Shown: positions 42,195 through 50,953 of the stretch, piece by piece | How positions within the stretch are numbered: the stretch's first letter is position 1 | How the letters are laid out: each line of letters starts with the position of its first letter | Assembly: GCF_000010185.1 (NCBI RefSeq) | Contig: NC_010376.1 | Coordinates: 1,559,501-1,623,500 of the forward strand | Source of the DNA: Finegoldia magna ATCC 29328 | GTDB taxonomy: Bacteria > Bacillota > Clostridia > Tissierellales > Peptoniphilaceae | DNA length: 64,000 nucleotides | Direction of reading: 5' to 3' | Made by a program: the position numbers and the translations under genes | The notes under the pieces: model-generated | The model's database searches: none | Told to the model about the DNA's origin: nothing | The model's input: only the letters and a program-made list of their open reading frames with translations

Positions 42195-42880
42195 TGAAAC
42201 GAAATAATCTAATCGATACGTTAAGGGGATTTGCGATTGTAAACATGGTGATTTATCATTTGCTGTTCGATCTTGTTTACATGGAAAATTTCAAAATCGA
42301 ATGGTTTGTAAATACGCCTGGAATGATTTGGGAGAGATTCATCTGCATTAGCTTTATTTTAATATCGGGCTATTGCTTCAATTTGTCCCACAATCACAAG
42401 AAACACACATTGACGCTTTTTATCGTCTCAATGATTTTGAGTGTTACGACGTATTTTTTCGCTAATGAGTTTTTCATAGTTTTTGGGATAATTCATCTAT
42501 TGTGTGCAGCATCTTTCTTAACGACTTTTGTCGACAAATTAACCCTTAACAAAAAAATATTATGTGACCTATCTTTTGTGTTGTTTATTTTAACTTACAA
42601 AATAAGTGCTCATCCTGTGAATATAAGTAGCAATCTGTTTAGTTTCGTTGGATTTTACAACGACAAATTCTACAGCGGCGATTATTTCCCATTACTACCT
42701 TGGTATTTCATGTATCTAGTTGGTTATTGCGCACACGATTTTTTAGATATAAAATTAAATGTAAGAGAAAATGTATTATCAAAAATGGGCAAAAAAAGTT
42801 TGATGATTTATTTAATTCACCAACCTATCATAATGATAATTGTACAAATCGTAAAATTTTTAGGAGGACTCAATGAATAA
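42191..42880 (+). CDS. DUF1624 / heparan-alpha-glucosaminide N-acetyltransferase-like membrane protein
   Basis: The 229-residue protein has about seven membrane segments. The N-terminus NLIDTLRGFAIVNMVIYHLL with conserved RG and H, and the end SLMIYLIHQPIIM, match DUF1624 proteins, which resemble acyl or acetyl transferases of the membrane. The acceptor is unknown. It overlaps cls by four bases and the lipid kinase gene by eight, so it probably modifies a lipid or cell-envelope compound. Confidence 0.78.
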   Translation: MMKRNNLIDTLRGFAIVNMVIYHLLFDLVYMENFKIEWFVNTPGMIWERFICISFILISGYCFNLSHNHKKHTLTLFIVSMILSVTTYFFANEFFIVFGIIHLLCAASFLTTFVDKLTLNKKILCDLSFVLFILTYKISAHPVNISSNLFSFVGFYNDKFYSGDYFPLLPWYFMYLVGYCAHDFLDIKLNVRENVLSKMGKKSLMIYLIHQPIIMIIVQIVKFLGGLNE

Positions 42881-43772
42881 ATTCAAAAAATCAATCGTAA
42901 TGTATCACAATAATTCAGGACAACAAGACATATTTGAATTATTGTCTCAATGTAGCTCTAATATATTAAAATTATCAAATGAAACAGTGTTTTTCCAAAG
43001 CGAAGAACAAGGTGATTTTTACAAAAAATGTGAAGAATTAAAAGATTTTGATTTGGTAATAGTAGTCGGAGGCGATGGAACAATAAACGAAGTCATCAAT
43101 GGATTATATGATTACGACATGAACCCTGTCATAGGAATTATTCCAGGCGGATCATTCAACGATTTCTCACGAACTGTGAATATTGGAGCAAATCCAATAG
43201 AAGCAAGTGAAAATTTATTGGATGCAGAAGTCAAAGAATACGACTGCATATTAAATGACGACAAAATCGCTCTGAATTTCTGGACAGTGGGAATGGCATC
43301 AGAAAACGCACAAAAAATGCAAGATGCCGACAAATCAACTTTTGGTGTTTTGACATATATTCCAAAAATTTTTGAAACATTAACACAAGATAATTCATTT
43401 GATTACGAAATGGAAATAGATGGCAAAACTTTAAAAGGAAATGCCGTTATGGTATTTGTCGTTAATGGTTTGTATTCCGGTGGAGTTGAAATTCCAATAT
43501 CTGACATCAGCCCAAGCGATGGAATATTGAACGTATTTGTAGTTGAAGAATCCAACCTAGCTTCCTTCAAAGCAATGTTTGGACAATCAAACAGCCTTGA
43601 TTTTAACGAACAAAACGAAGGCGTTCAGACATTCAAAGCAAAAGAAATAAAGTTCATCTCACCTGAAGGATTAGTAGCAGATACTGACGGAGAATTGTAC
43701 CAAAAAACACCATCAAACATCAAAGTAATAGAAAAAAGATTCAAATTCTTATCGAAACCATTTGAACAATAA
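42873..43772 (+). CDS. Diacylglycerol/lipid kinase family protein (YegS/DgkB-like)
   Basis: The 299-residue protein has the nucleotide-binding VVVGGDGTINEVINGL near residue 65, PGGSFNDFSR, and the C-terminal DTDGELYQKTP, all typical of the DAGK catalytic family including DgkB and YegS. It phosphorylates diacylglycerol or a related lipid. AGGAGG precedes its ATG inside the preceding gene. It is the last gene of a three-gene membrane-lipid operon. Confidence 0.9.
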   Translation: MNKFKKSIVMYHNNSGQQDIFELLSQCSSNILKLSNETVFFQSEEQGDFYKKCEELKDFDLVIVVGGDGTINEVINGLYDYDMNPVIGIIPGGSFNDFSRTVNIGANPIEASENLLDAEVKEYDCILNDDKIALNFWTVGMASENAQKMQDADKSTFGVLTYIPKIFETLTQDNSFDYEMEIDGKTLKGNAVMVFVVNGLYSGGVEIPISDISPSDGILNVFVVEESNLASFKAMFGQSNSLDFNEQNEGVQTFKAKEIKFISPEGLVADTDGELYQKTPSNIKVIEKRFKFLSKPFEQ

Positions 43773-43782
43773 ATTATAGTAG

Positions 43783-43814
43783 AAAAGCTAACTCAAACGA
43801 GTTAGCTTTTTTTT
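43783..43814 (+). terminator. Terminator of the lipid operon
   Basis: Twelve-base arms AAAAGCTAACTC/GAGTTAGCTTTT with a four-base loop and a T-run to 43814. Confidence 0.9.
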
Positions 43815-43832
43815 AGGTTAAAATTTTAATAT

Positions 43833-43920
43833 AAAAAAGAGACCATCTAAATGGTCTCCAGTTTAATCTAAGGTTAAAACAATATTAAGGGAGGAGATTG
43901 TTTCTTGAGATTAAACTTAC
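43833..43920 (-). ncRNA. Candidate small RNA with C-rich loop
   Basis: Read on the minus strand: AGTTTAATCT (43917-43908) pairs with AGATTAAACT (43869-43860); inside it AAACAAT (43903-43897) pairs with ATTGTTT (43883-43877), exposing the loop CTCCTCCCTTAAT; after it comes the terminator GAGACCAT/ATGGTCTC (43858-43839) with six T (43838-43833). The C-rich loop is complementary to Shine-Dalgarno sequences, as in several regulatory RNAs of firmicutes. The promoter is unclear. On the plus strand the same loop is AGGGAGGAG, so a short plus-strand leader is an alternative. Confidence 0.4.
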
Positions 43921-43994
43921 TTTGTTTATACCTATATAATAAACTATGAATGTGTACTAATTATGTTCAAATTAGTAGAGATTATGTTTTTTGT

Positions 43995-44031
43995 AAAAAC
44001 GCAGCACAATATTTTTATGTGCTGCGTTTTT
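43995..44031. terminator. Terminator of the surface protein gene
   Basis: Perfect 14-base arms AAAAACGCAGCACA/TGTGCTGCGTTTTT flank a nine-base loop, immediately after the stop of the minus-strand gene. T-runs exist in both directions. Confidence 0.9.
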
Positions 44032-44034
44032 ATT

Positions 44035-47000
44035 TTATTTAATCAATTCTTTTACGACTGATTCATCTATTGAGTTTTCTCCACCAAATACATTAACTTT
44101 TTCAAATTTTGAGTCTTTGATAGCTTGTTTTGTGCTTTCTGGTACTTCGTTTGATTCTGCTAATAATATTGGGCAATCAATGGAGCCTATTACTAAGCTG
44201 TCTGCAAAGTTTGTTCCGTTTGCGATGTTAACTTCTGATCTATCTTTGAAGCCGTATTCGTAAATTTTCTTTGCTGTTTCGTAACGGTTTGCTCCGGCAA
44301 TTCTTGTAGCGTTTGGTAGTTTGTTTGCTACTTCTTTGGAGATTGTCTTTTCTCCTCCTACAATTATTGCTTTATTGATTTGTTTCAATACTTCTTGTGT
44401 TGCTTTTGGTATGTTGTTTGGTTGTACAAGTAGTATTGGCATGTTGTTTTTGTTTGCTAGTGGTGCTACTGTCAATGCGTCTGCGAATGTTTCTCCGCTT
44501 GCGATGACCGCTTGTGTTGTTCCTGTGCGTTTGATTATTTCTTGTGCAATCTTAGCGCTTGTTTCGTATCTGTCAGATCCAGCTATTGTTTGTACGTTGT
44601 ATTTTGATAGGCTGTTTTTAGCTTCATCTACTGATTGTTCTCCACCTATTACAACTACATTTTTTGCTCCTAATCTCTTGATTTCTTGTGCTACTACTGA
44701 GTCTAATTGATCTTTTTTAACTAGCAAGATTGGTGCTTTTAATGCTTTTGATAATGCTGATGCTGATAAGCTGTCTGCGAATTTTTCGTAGTTTGCTATG
44801 ATTACTGTTTCAGCAGATTTGTAGTATTTCTTGGATACTTCTACTGCTGTGTTGATTCTGTCAGCTCCTGCAACTCTTGTTGTTTCTTTTGTTGTTTCTT
44901 TTGTTGTTTGAGCTGGTGTTTCTGGTGTTGTTGTTCCAGGTACACTTGGTGTTACTGTTCCAGGGTTACTTGGTGTTGTTGTTCCTGGGTTACTTGGTGT
45001 TGTTGTTCCTGGGTTAGCTGGGTTTTCCTTGCCAGGTTTTGTTGGATCTTCTTTGCCAGGTTTTGCTGGATCTTCCTTGCCAGGTTTTTCTGGTTTTGTT
45101 GGGTTTTTCTTGCCAGGTTTTGTTATATTTTCCTTTTCAAAATCTTTGCAAGCATCTTTTATTGCTTCAAAAATTCCTTCCCTATGATATTTTGCTCTAT
45201 CATCAACTTTTCTGATTTTTCCAAGACTATCTACATTTGATTTCAAAATATCTGAGTAATTTAGCCCTTCATAATCATCCAAAGTCTCCAAGGCTAACAT
45301 ATGATAACCTTCATTATCTTCATCAACATTCAAAATCTCATTTCCGTACTCGTCTTTTTGTCCTTTCCCAATAGTATAAGACATATCTAACACATATAAG
45401 ATTTTGCCGTTTTTGTCAAAATACACATTCATTCCAATATGATAGGACGGAATTGGAAGTGGAGTTTTAAGTTCAAAATGGCCTTGTTTCATTATTGAAT
45501 CTGCCATATTTCCTTTGTTTTCAACAATATTAATAAGATTTTGTAATTCTTTTGTTAAACGAGTTAATTTATTATCCACAACAGCTGAATTGTTATAAGA
45601 TTTTTTTGCGTATTCAAGTTTATCTTTCAAAATCTCAGTATTCTGTGGATTATTTTTAATAGTTAGTTCTCCTTTTTTAATTAATGAGTCTAACTTATAG
45701 CGATTTATAAAAAACTGAGTATCATGGATGTACTTTAACTTCGCACCCTCAGATAATTTATCTTGTTTTAACAGTTTTTCACCTTCAGCCTTCATATCTT
45801 CAAATTGCTTTTGAGTATCATCTCTGAGTTCTGTTAAATCTAACTTGTTTAATTCATCCAAAACTTTTTTCAAATCATCTTTATTTTTCGTAGTTTCTTC
45901 AGGATTAACAACAAAATTGTTTCCATCAGCTAATGTTTTTCCTTTTATTTTAACTAAAACTTTTTTGTAGTTATCCCCAACTTTGTTATCGTCAAATGCG
46001 TTAAATTTTATTTCTTTGATTTTATTCGAAAAATCAATCTCTTTTAAATTATTGTATCTGAATGCTTCTTCTTTTACACTTTCCAAATTTTCGGGCATTG
46101 TAACCTTTGTAATGCTATTTTTGTAAAAAGCTTGAACAGGGATTTCTTTTAGTTTTGTTAATAAACTCAAATCCAATTCATCTATTTTATTGTTACAAAA
46201 AGCCATTTCTCCTATTTTTTCAACTTTATCGCCCATAAACATTACATTTTGTGCATCGTTATTTCTAAAAGCTGAAATTCCAATTTCTCTAACATTTGGA
46301 TAAATCACAATCGCAAATAATTTATTAATATGAAACGCACTACTTCCAATTATTTCAGTCTTTTCGCTTAATTCAAGCGTTTCTATCTTGTTATTCATGA
46401 ATGCTCCGTCTCCAATTATTTTAAGAGCTTCTGGAGCTTCAAAGTCTGTCAAATAATTAGACTGGAATGCAAATTTCCCGATTTTTTTCACAGTTTTTGG
46501 AAGTTTAATGCTTTTCAAATCGTATTTGTTTAAACTACTACCTTCAAAATCCACATTTCTAAATGCATCATCTCCTATTTCATCAATAGGATATTTCCCA
46601 TTCTTTTCAGGAATTACAAGATCCTTATTCTTACGAACTTTTAATTTCCCGATACCAGAAAATCCAAGAACCTTGCCCTTATCAAACACAAAATCTTTTT
46701 CATCCCATTTTGAACTATCCACATCTACTGAAGTTGTCTTGTCTTCTTCTGTCGGATTAACAATGGAAGAAGAATCTTTGTTGTCCACATTTCCATTTGA
46801 GAAAAGCACAACTTTCATTGCGTAGTTTTCATCACCAAGGTTTCCATTAAATGCACCAATCTCAATTTTTTTCACACTATCTGGAAGTTTCGCTTGCTTA
46901 ATTTTATTATCTTCAAAAGCTTGTTCTTTTATAATTTCCAATTTTTCACAATTAAATTCTAATTCTGTAATTTGATTAGATTTAAATGATCTTTCTCCTA

Positions 47001-47607
47001 AATTTGTTAAATTTTTAGGTAAAATAAGTTTGCCTTCTATTTGATTATAAAAAAATACTTGATCTCCCAAAAATTCCAAATTATCTGGTAATTTTATAGT
47101 CTTTAAACTTAGATCTGCAAATGCATAATCACTAATTTTAATTATGCTGTTTGGTAAATTAACGCTTTTAATATTTTTATTTTCTCGAAAAGCATCTTGT
47201 CCAATATAAGTATATCCTTTAGGAATCTCTACAGATTCTATGTCTAATTGCCCGAAATCTTCTCCAAGCTTTTTAATTTCGTTTCCATCAACATCTAAGT
47301 TGTTAATCTCTCCATTTTCGCCTTCTCTTTGAGTATACTCGTCAATCTCACTACTCTTATCGTGCACAAAAGCAAAACTTGCTATTTTTTTCAAATCTAC
47401 ATTTTCTTTGCTTTTTGTTGGTAGCACAACATTTCGATTTCTTTTTAGCTTTTGTACTCCGCTTTTTGAAAAACCGTATACAGTATCTCCCACAATCACA
47501 AAATCATCCGCTGTATATTTGTCATCCGCTGCTTTGGAATTAATATTTAATCCAAAAATCAAAGCAAATACAAAAACCAAAGAAAAAATAATCTTCTTTT
47601 TGTTCAT
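44035..47607 (-). CDS. BspA-like leucine-rich surface protein with CW_binding_2 repeats
   Basis: The 1190-residue precursor has a signal peptide (cleavage near SKA-AD, residue 26), then two blocks of BspA/LRR_5 repeats (about 110-275 and 340-580) with units such as IGDGAFMNNKIETLEL. A helical charged region follows (about 600-720), then an unassigned globular part, a Pro-rich linker of PGKEDP and PGTTTPSN units (828-910), and three cell-wall-binding-2 repeats (911-1190) of the form RVAGADRINTAVEVS. Such repeats hold proteins to the wall non-covalently, as in clostridial Cwp proteins. An adhesin or host-contact role is likely. Two Fur-like palindromes flank its promoter. Confidence 0.92.
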   Translation of the reverse strand: MNKKKIIFSLVFVFALIFGLNINSKAADDKYTADDFVIVGDTVYGFSKSGVQKLKRNRNVVLPTKSKENVDLKKIASFAFVHDKSSEIDEYTQREGENGEINNLDVDGNEIKKLGEDFGQLDIESVEIPKGYTYIGQDAFRENKNIKSVNLPNSIIKISDYAFADLSLKTIKLPDNLEFLGDQVFFYNQIEGKLILPKNLTNLGERSFKSNQITELEFNCEKLEIIKEQAFEDNKIKQAKLPDSVKKIEIGAFNGNLGDENYAMKVVLFSNGNVDNKDSSSIVNPTEEDKTTSVDVDSSKWDEKDFVFDKGKVLGFSGIGKLKVRKNKDLVIPEKNGKYPIDEIGDDAFRNVDFEGSSLNKYDLKSIKLPKTVKKIGKFAFQSNYLTDFEAPEALKIIGDGAFMNNKIETLELSEKTEIIGSSAFHINKLFAIVIYPNVREIGISAFRNNDAQNVMFMGDKVEKIGEMAFCNNKIDELDLSLLTKLKEIPVQAFYKNSITKVTMPENLESVKEEAFRYNNLKEIDFSNKIKEIKFNAFDDNKVGDNYKKVLVKIKGKTLADGNNFVVNPEETTKNKDDLKKVLDELNKLDLTELRDDTQKQFEDMKAEGEKLLKQDKLSEGAKLKYIHDTQFFINRYKLDSLIKKGELTIKNNPQNTEILKDKLEYAKKSYNNSAVVDNKLTRLTKELQNLINIVENKGNMADSIMKQGHFELKTPLPIPSYHIGMNVYFDKNGKILYVLDMSYTIGKGQKDEYGNEILNVDEDNEGYHMLALETLDDYEGLNYSDILKSNVDSLGKIRKVDDRAKYHREGIFEAIKDACKDFEKENITKPGKKNPTKPEKPGKEDPAKPGKEDPTKPGKENPANPGTTTPSNPGTTTPSNPGTVTPSVPGTTTPETPAQTTKETTKETTRVAGADRINTAVEVSKKYYKSAETVIIANYEKFADSLSASALSKALKAPILLVKKDQLDSVVAQEIKRLGAKNVVVIGGEQSVDEAKNSLSKYNVQTIAGSDRYETSAKIAQEIIKRTGTTQAVIASGETFADALTVAPLANKNNMPILLVQPNNIPKATQEVLKQINKAIIVGGEKTISKEVANKLPNATRIAGANRYETAKKIYEYGFKDRSEVNIANGTNFADSLVIGSIDCPILLAESNEVPESTKQAIKDSKFEKVNVFGGENSIDESVVKELIK
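44945..45115. repeat. Tandem repeats coding the Pro-rich linker
   Basis: Imperfect direct repeats of 18-24 bases encode PGKEDPxK and NPGTTTPS units of the surface protein linker. Their number could vary between strains by recombination. Confidence 0.6.
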
Positions 47608-47631
47608 AAGAACCTCCTATTAAATTATTAA

Positions 47632-47646
47632 TGATATTCTTTATCA
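47632..47646. promoter_or_regulatory. Fur-like palindrome downstream of the surface protein promoter
   Basis: TGATATTCTTTATCA matches the Fur 7-1-7 consensus at 12 of 14 positions. It lies between the likely transcription start (near 47656) and the ribosome site. Confidence 0.4.
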
Positions 47647-47662
47647 TCTAAAGAACTTTTTC

Positions 47663-47691
47663 ATTTTACTATAATTTCAAATTCTATTCAA
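47663..47691 (-). promoter_or_regulatory. Promoter of the surface protein gene
   Basis: On the minus strand TTGAAT (47691-47686) and TAAAAT (47668-47663) are separated by 17 bases. Confidence 0.6.
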
Positions 47692-47706
47692 TGATATTTG
47701 TTATCA
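47692..47706. promoter_or_regulatory. Fur-like palindrome upstream of the surface protein promoter
   Basis: TGATATTTGTTATCA matches the Fur consensus at 12 of 14 positions and abuts the -35 box. Its centre is 60 bases from that of the first palindrome. Confidence 0.4.
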
Positions 47707-47803
47707 AATTAATTCTTACAAGAATTTCCTGTGCTTCATTTTTTCTAATTAAATTATCTTGAAATAGCTAAAATAAAGTTCGTTATTTCTTCTATTTTCC
47801 AAT

Positions 47804-47834
47804 AAAAAAACAGCTCTTAATAAATTAAAAGCTG
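47804..47834 (-). terminator. Terminator of the glycosyltransferase gene
   Basis: CAGCT/AGCTG plus partial pairing of the AT-rich interior, followed on the minus strand by seven T (47810-47804). Confidence 0.65.
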
Positions 47835-47856
47835 CATTCAGTAAAATTTTCTTAAA

Positions 47857-49080
47857 TTATTTCTCCACTATCTCCATCAACTCATTCTCGATTTCAAGCA
47901 TAATATGATCCCAAGAATGATTCAATACTAATTCGTGGATTTTTTCTGGTATTGGTTCTTGGTTTTGAACTCTGATTATTTGTGTTTCAATAGCCTGTGC
48001 CAATCTGTCGACGAATGGTTCGATTTCTGATTCGTAAGGCCTGTCGATTGTTTTGAGTCGTGGCATTTTGACAAATTCGATGGCTGTACTGTTATTTATT
48101 TCGTCATCTAGTGTTTGGATGAGTCCTTCTATTTCTGTTACAACGACTCTCATTCCACAACCCAATGCTTCGATTGCAATGAGTCCCAATCCTTCGTAGT
48201 AGCTTGGAAGCACATATATGTCCGATGCTCTCATTTTGTTGGAGAGGTTTTTCTGACAAGATGTGTTGTGCAAATCGAAGTGAAGCGAGTTTGCCGTTTG
48301 GTCCCACAACTCAATTTTTGTTTCTATGTCGACATCTCCGACTAATGTCAATTCCAAATTATCGTATTTTTCTTCTAGCTTTTTGAATGCTTTGCAAAGT
48401 TCGTACACTCCTTTTGCGTGCGATAATTTCCCTGCAAACAATAGTGTAATTCTTTCGTTGTGTGGGTCTTCTTTTCTTCTGTAGAAAATATTGCTGTTGT
48501 AACCACCACCCATTACGACGATTTTTTCTTTGTCGATTTCAAATATATCAGAAATTGGTTCTACGTCTTTTTTGCTTAATGCGAGAACTTTTTTTGCACG
48601 GTTCAGATTATTCACACATGTCATGAACAATTCTGGGTTGAGGTTGGTTTGTCTGATGTCTGTTCCGTGATTTAGTAATAAAACAGGAGTTTCATCGAAA
48701 ATATCTAACACGAGACTGCTTAACATCCAACAATGATGAGATACGATGACATCTGGCTTGAATTCTTGTTTTGCTTTTTTCAATTGTTTCGTGAATTCAT
48801 TTGTCCAATCTTCAATCATATTGTGTGTCATGTCGCTGTATTTTGTTGAATCGTAAGGCATTTCATCGCTCATTCCAACTATTGGGAAGTTCAATTTTTC
48901 GCTTTTAAATTCCACCGGATATGTTTTAATTGATTCATCCAAGTTTAATTTTATATCATCTTGTATTCCAAAAACAGCAGCATTTTCGTGGTTTTGTTGC
49001 ATATACTGAATTACATTTGTAAAATAAACGCCACTTCCAGTTTGCTTCGGTAGTTGTGCGATTACGTGTAGTATTTTCAT
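47857..49080 (-). CDS. GT4-type glycosyltransferase
   Basis: The 407-residue protein has a GT-B fold: N-terminal MKILHVIAQLPKQTGSGVYF with the acceptor loop, and the C-terminal donor domain with LLFAGKLSHAKGVYELCKAF and the E-x7-E motif YYEGLGLIAIEALGCG. It is a retaining family 4 glycosyltransferase using a nucleotide sugar. The acceptor is unknown; cell-envelope or glycolipid synthesis is probable. It stands alone, upstream of and in the same direction as the surface protein gene. Confidence 0.88.
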   Translation of the reverse strand: MKILHVIAQLPKQTGSGVYFTNVIQYMQQNHENAAVFGIQDDIKLNLDESIKTYPVEFKSEKLNFPIVGMSDEMPYDSTKYSDMTHNMIEDWTNEFTKQLKKAKQEFKPDVIVSHHCWMLSSLVLDIFDETPVLLLNHGTDIRQTNLNPELFMTCVNNLNRAKKVLALSKKDVEPISDIFEIDKEKIVVMGGGYNSNIFYRRKEDPHNERITLLFAGKLSHAKGVYELCKAFKKLEEKYDNLELTLVGDVDIETKIELWDQTANSLHFDLHNTSCQKNLSNKMRASDIYVLPSYYEGLGLIAIEALGCGMRVVVTEIEGLIQTLDDEINNSTAIEFVKMPRLKTIDRPYESEIEPFVDRLAQAIETQIIRVQNQEPIPEKIHELVLNHSWDHIMLEIENELMEIVEK

Positions 49081-49233
49081 GTGATCATCCTTTTTATTAT
49101 TATTCTACATCTATATTATCATAATGGCATTTTAATTTCTTTAGTTATTTATTGAAAGTTTTTATAAATCATTGATTATGTTTGTTGTTTAATGTATAAT
49201 AGCATGTATTATTTTGATTAGGGGGCGATTATT

Positions 49234-50628
49234 ATAGAAAATTTAAACGAACAACGATCAAATCTTCTCGGCAATGAATCCATTCCAAAATTAATCTGGA
49301 AATTTTCAGTTCCAGCGACTGTAGGAATGTTGGTTCAAGCTTTGTACAATGTTGTAGATAGAATTTTCCTTGGTGCCGGTGTAAATCAAATGTCCATTGG
49401 TGGCGTTTATTTGATTTTCCCGATTTTTTTATTTTTGATGGCATTCGGAATGTTGATTGGTGTGGGTGGCAATTCACTTTCTTCAATTAAATTCGGTGAA
49501 GGCAAGAAAACAGAATCAGAAATAATCCTCGGCACGTCTATGGTTTTATCTATTATTTTTGGGGTTTTGATATCAGGGATTTTTCTTTTAAATTTAAAAT
49601 GGTTTTTGAAGATTTTCGGCGCAAGTGACACTTTGATGCCTTACGCTTACGATTATGGAAAAATTATTTTGTATGGTGCGCCTTTTCAAATGGTTGGTTT
49701 TGCGATGAACAATTTCATTCGTGGAGAAGGCAATCCTAGAGCTGCGATGGTAACGATGTTTATCGGTGCGATTTCCAATATTATTTTGGATTATATATTC
49801 ATCTTCCCAATGCAAATGGGAGTTAAAGGTGCTGCTTGGGCGACAATTATCGGTCAAGTTTTATCTAGTATTTGGGTTGTGAGATATTTCCTTTCAGATC
49901 GTGCGTTATTGCGTTTGACTAAGGAAACTTTCAGACTCGATTTTCATTTTTGCAAGCAAATTTTCGCACTAGGAGTGTCACCATTTGCGATGCAACTTGT
50001 AGCTAGTGGTATTAATATTATTTTCAACAATTCCCTTAAAATTTACGGTGGAGATTTGGCGACATCATCTATGAGTGTTATCTACAGTGTCTCACAAATT
50101 GCATTCATGCCGATTTTCGGTATTAACCAAGGTATCCAACCAATTTTAGGATTTAATTTTGGAGCGCACAAATACAGACGTGTTCAGCACACTCTAAGAA
50201 TTGCAGTTGTTGCAGGAACTGTGTACATGGTTTTGAATTGGGCATTCACAATGATTAGACCAGATTTGTTGGTGAAAATTTTTATTTCAAGACCTGAAGA
50301 TTATGCAGTCATCAAGGACATCGCAATTCCTGGACTTAGAATTTACAATTCGATGATTTTCATGCTTGGATATTCCATAATTGGATCGTCATTGTTCCAA
50401 GCAATCGGCAAACCAAAAATTGGTTTCATATTGACAATGACAAGACAACTTATTTATTTGTTGCCGTTGATGTTGATTTTCCCAAAACTTTTCGGACTAA
50501 CAGGCGTGTGGTCAGCGATGCCAGTGTCTGATGTTTTATCCACATTAACTACGACTTATTTCTTGGTTAAATCTGGATTTTTGGTTAAAACAATTCACAA
50601 CGACGACGAATTTGTTCTCGGAATTTAA
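49234..50628 (+). CDS. MATE family efflux transporter with non-standard start
   Basis: Homology to MATE proteins clearly begins before the first ATG (49327): the open frame from 49222 encodes NLNEQRSNLLGNESIPKLIW then KFSVPATVG, the usual cytoplasmic N-terminus and first membrane helix. The only well-placed ribosome site is AGGGGG (49220-49225), 8 bases before ATA 49234 and 5 before ATT 49231; no ATG, GTG or TTG stands there. Translation must start at AUA or AUU, or be lost. With ATA the protein has 464 residues and about twelve membrane segments. An ATG to ATA change is the simplest origin. Confidence 0.82.
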   Translation: MENLNEQRSNLLGNESIPKLIWKFSVPATVGMLVQALYNVVDRIFLGAGVNQMSIGGVYLIFPIFLFLMAFGMLIGVGGNSLSSIKFGEGKKTESEIILGTSMVLSIIFGVLISGIFLLNLKWFLKIFGASDTLMPYAYDYGKIILYGAPFQMVGFAMNNFIRGEGNPRAAMVTMFIGAISNIILDYIFIFPMQMGVKGAAWATIIGQVLSSIWVVRYFLSDRALLRLTKETFRLDFHFCKQIFALGVSPFAMQLVASGINIIFNNSLKIYGGDLATSSMSVIYSVSQIAFMPIFGINQGIQPILGFNFGAHKYRRVQHTLRIAVVAGTVYMVLNWAFTMIRPDLLVKIFISRPEDYAVIKDIAIPGLRIYNSMIFMLGYSIIGSSLFQAIGKPKIGFILTMTRQLIYLLPLMLIFPKLFGLTGVWSAMPVSDVLSTLTTTYFLVKSGFLVKTIHNDDEFVLGI

Positions 50629-50629
50629 A

Positions 50630-50675
50630 AAAGGTTTGAATATTGGGTTTCCAATGTTCAAACCTTTGTTTTTTT
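50630..50675. terminator. Bidirectional terminator
   Basis: Eleven-base arms AAAGGTTTGAA/TTCAAACCTTT with a 16-base loop that can pair further and a T-run on the plus strand. It separates the convergent MATE and small membrane protein genes. Confidence 0.82.
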
Positions 50676-50943
50676 AGAATATAAATACTGAAACAAGAAT
50701 AGACACTACAGCCGTTATCATTATCATAGGTAATTTGTAATCAGAAGATGTTTTCTTGAATGATCCTTTATTGAAAATCGCAAACGTAGCCGATGCTACT
50801 ACAAAAATTGTAGCTGCTATTTTCAAAAATCCCACAGCATCAAACTCATTTGTCCTGAAAAATCTGTAGATTGTTATCAACAAAACATATCCAATACAAT
50901 ACGCATATAATTCCAACACTCCAAATATATTTTTTTGTTTCAA
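50674..50943 (-). CDS. Small three-helix membrane protein, unknown
   Basis: The start is TTG 50943 with AAGGAGG five bases upstream, giving 89 residues (LKQKNIFGVLELYAYCIGYV). The ATG at 50967 lies within the tldE-like gene and lacks a ribosome site. Three hydrophobic segments are seen. It follows the tldE-like gene by ten bases and is probably in the same operon. No family is recognised. Confidence 0.7.
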   Translation of the reverse strand: MKQKNIFGVLELYAYCIGYVLLITIYRFFRTNEFDAVGFLKIAATIFVVASATFAIFNKGSFKKTSSDYKLPMIMITAVVSILVSVFIF

Positions 50944-50953
50944 TTTTACCTCC

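Noticed and set aside
43906-43950. Plus-strand TTG frame of 14 codons after AGGGAGGAG
   Set aside because: The ribosome-like sequence is the complement of the hairpin loop; the peptide is very short and no terminator follows on that strand. Kept only as an alternative to the small RNA.
44945-45115. CRISPR array
   Set aside because: The repeats lie in frame in the surface protein gene and have no spacers of constant length. No CRISPR array was seen elsewhere.
44908-45240. Plus-strand Cys/Trp-rich 110-codon frame
   Set aside because: It is the antisense of the Pro-rich linker repeats.
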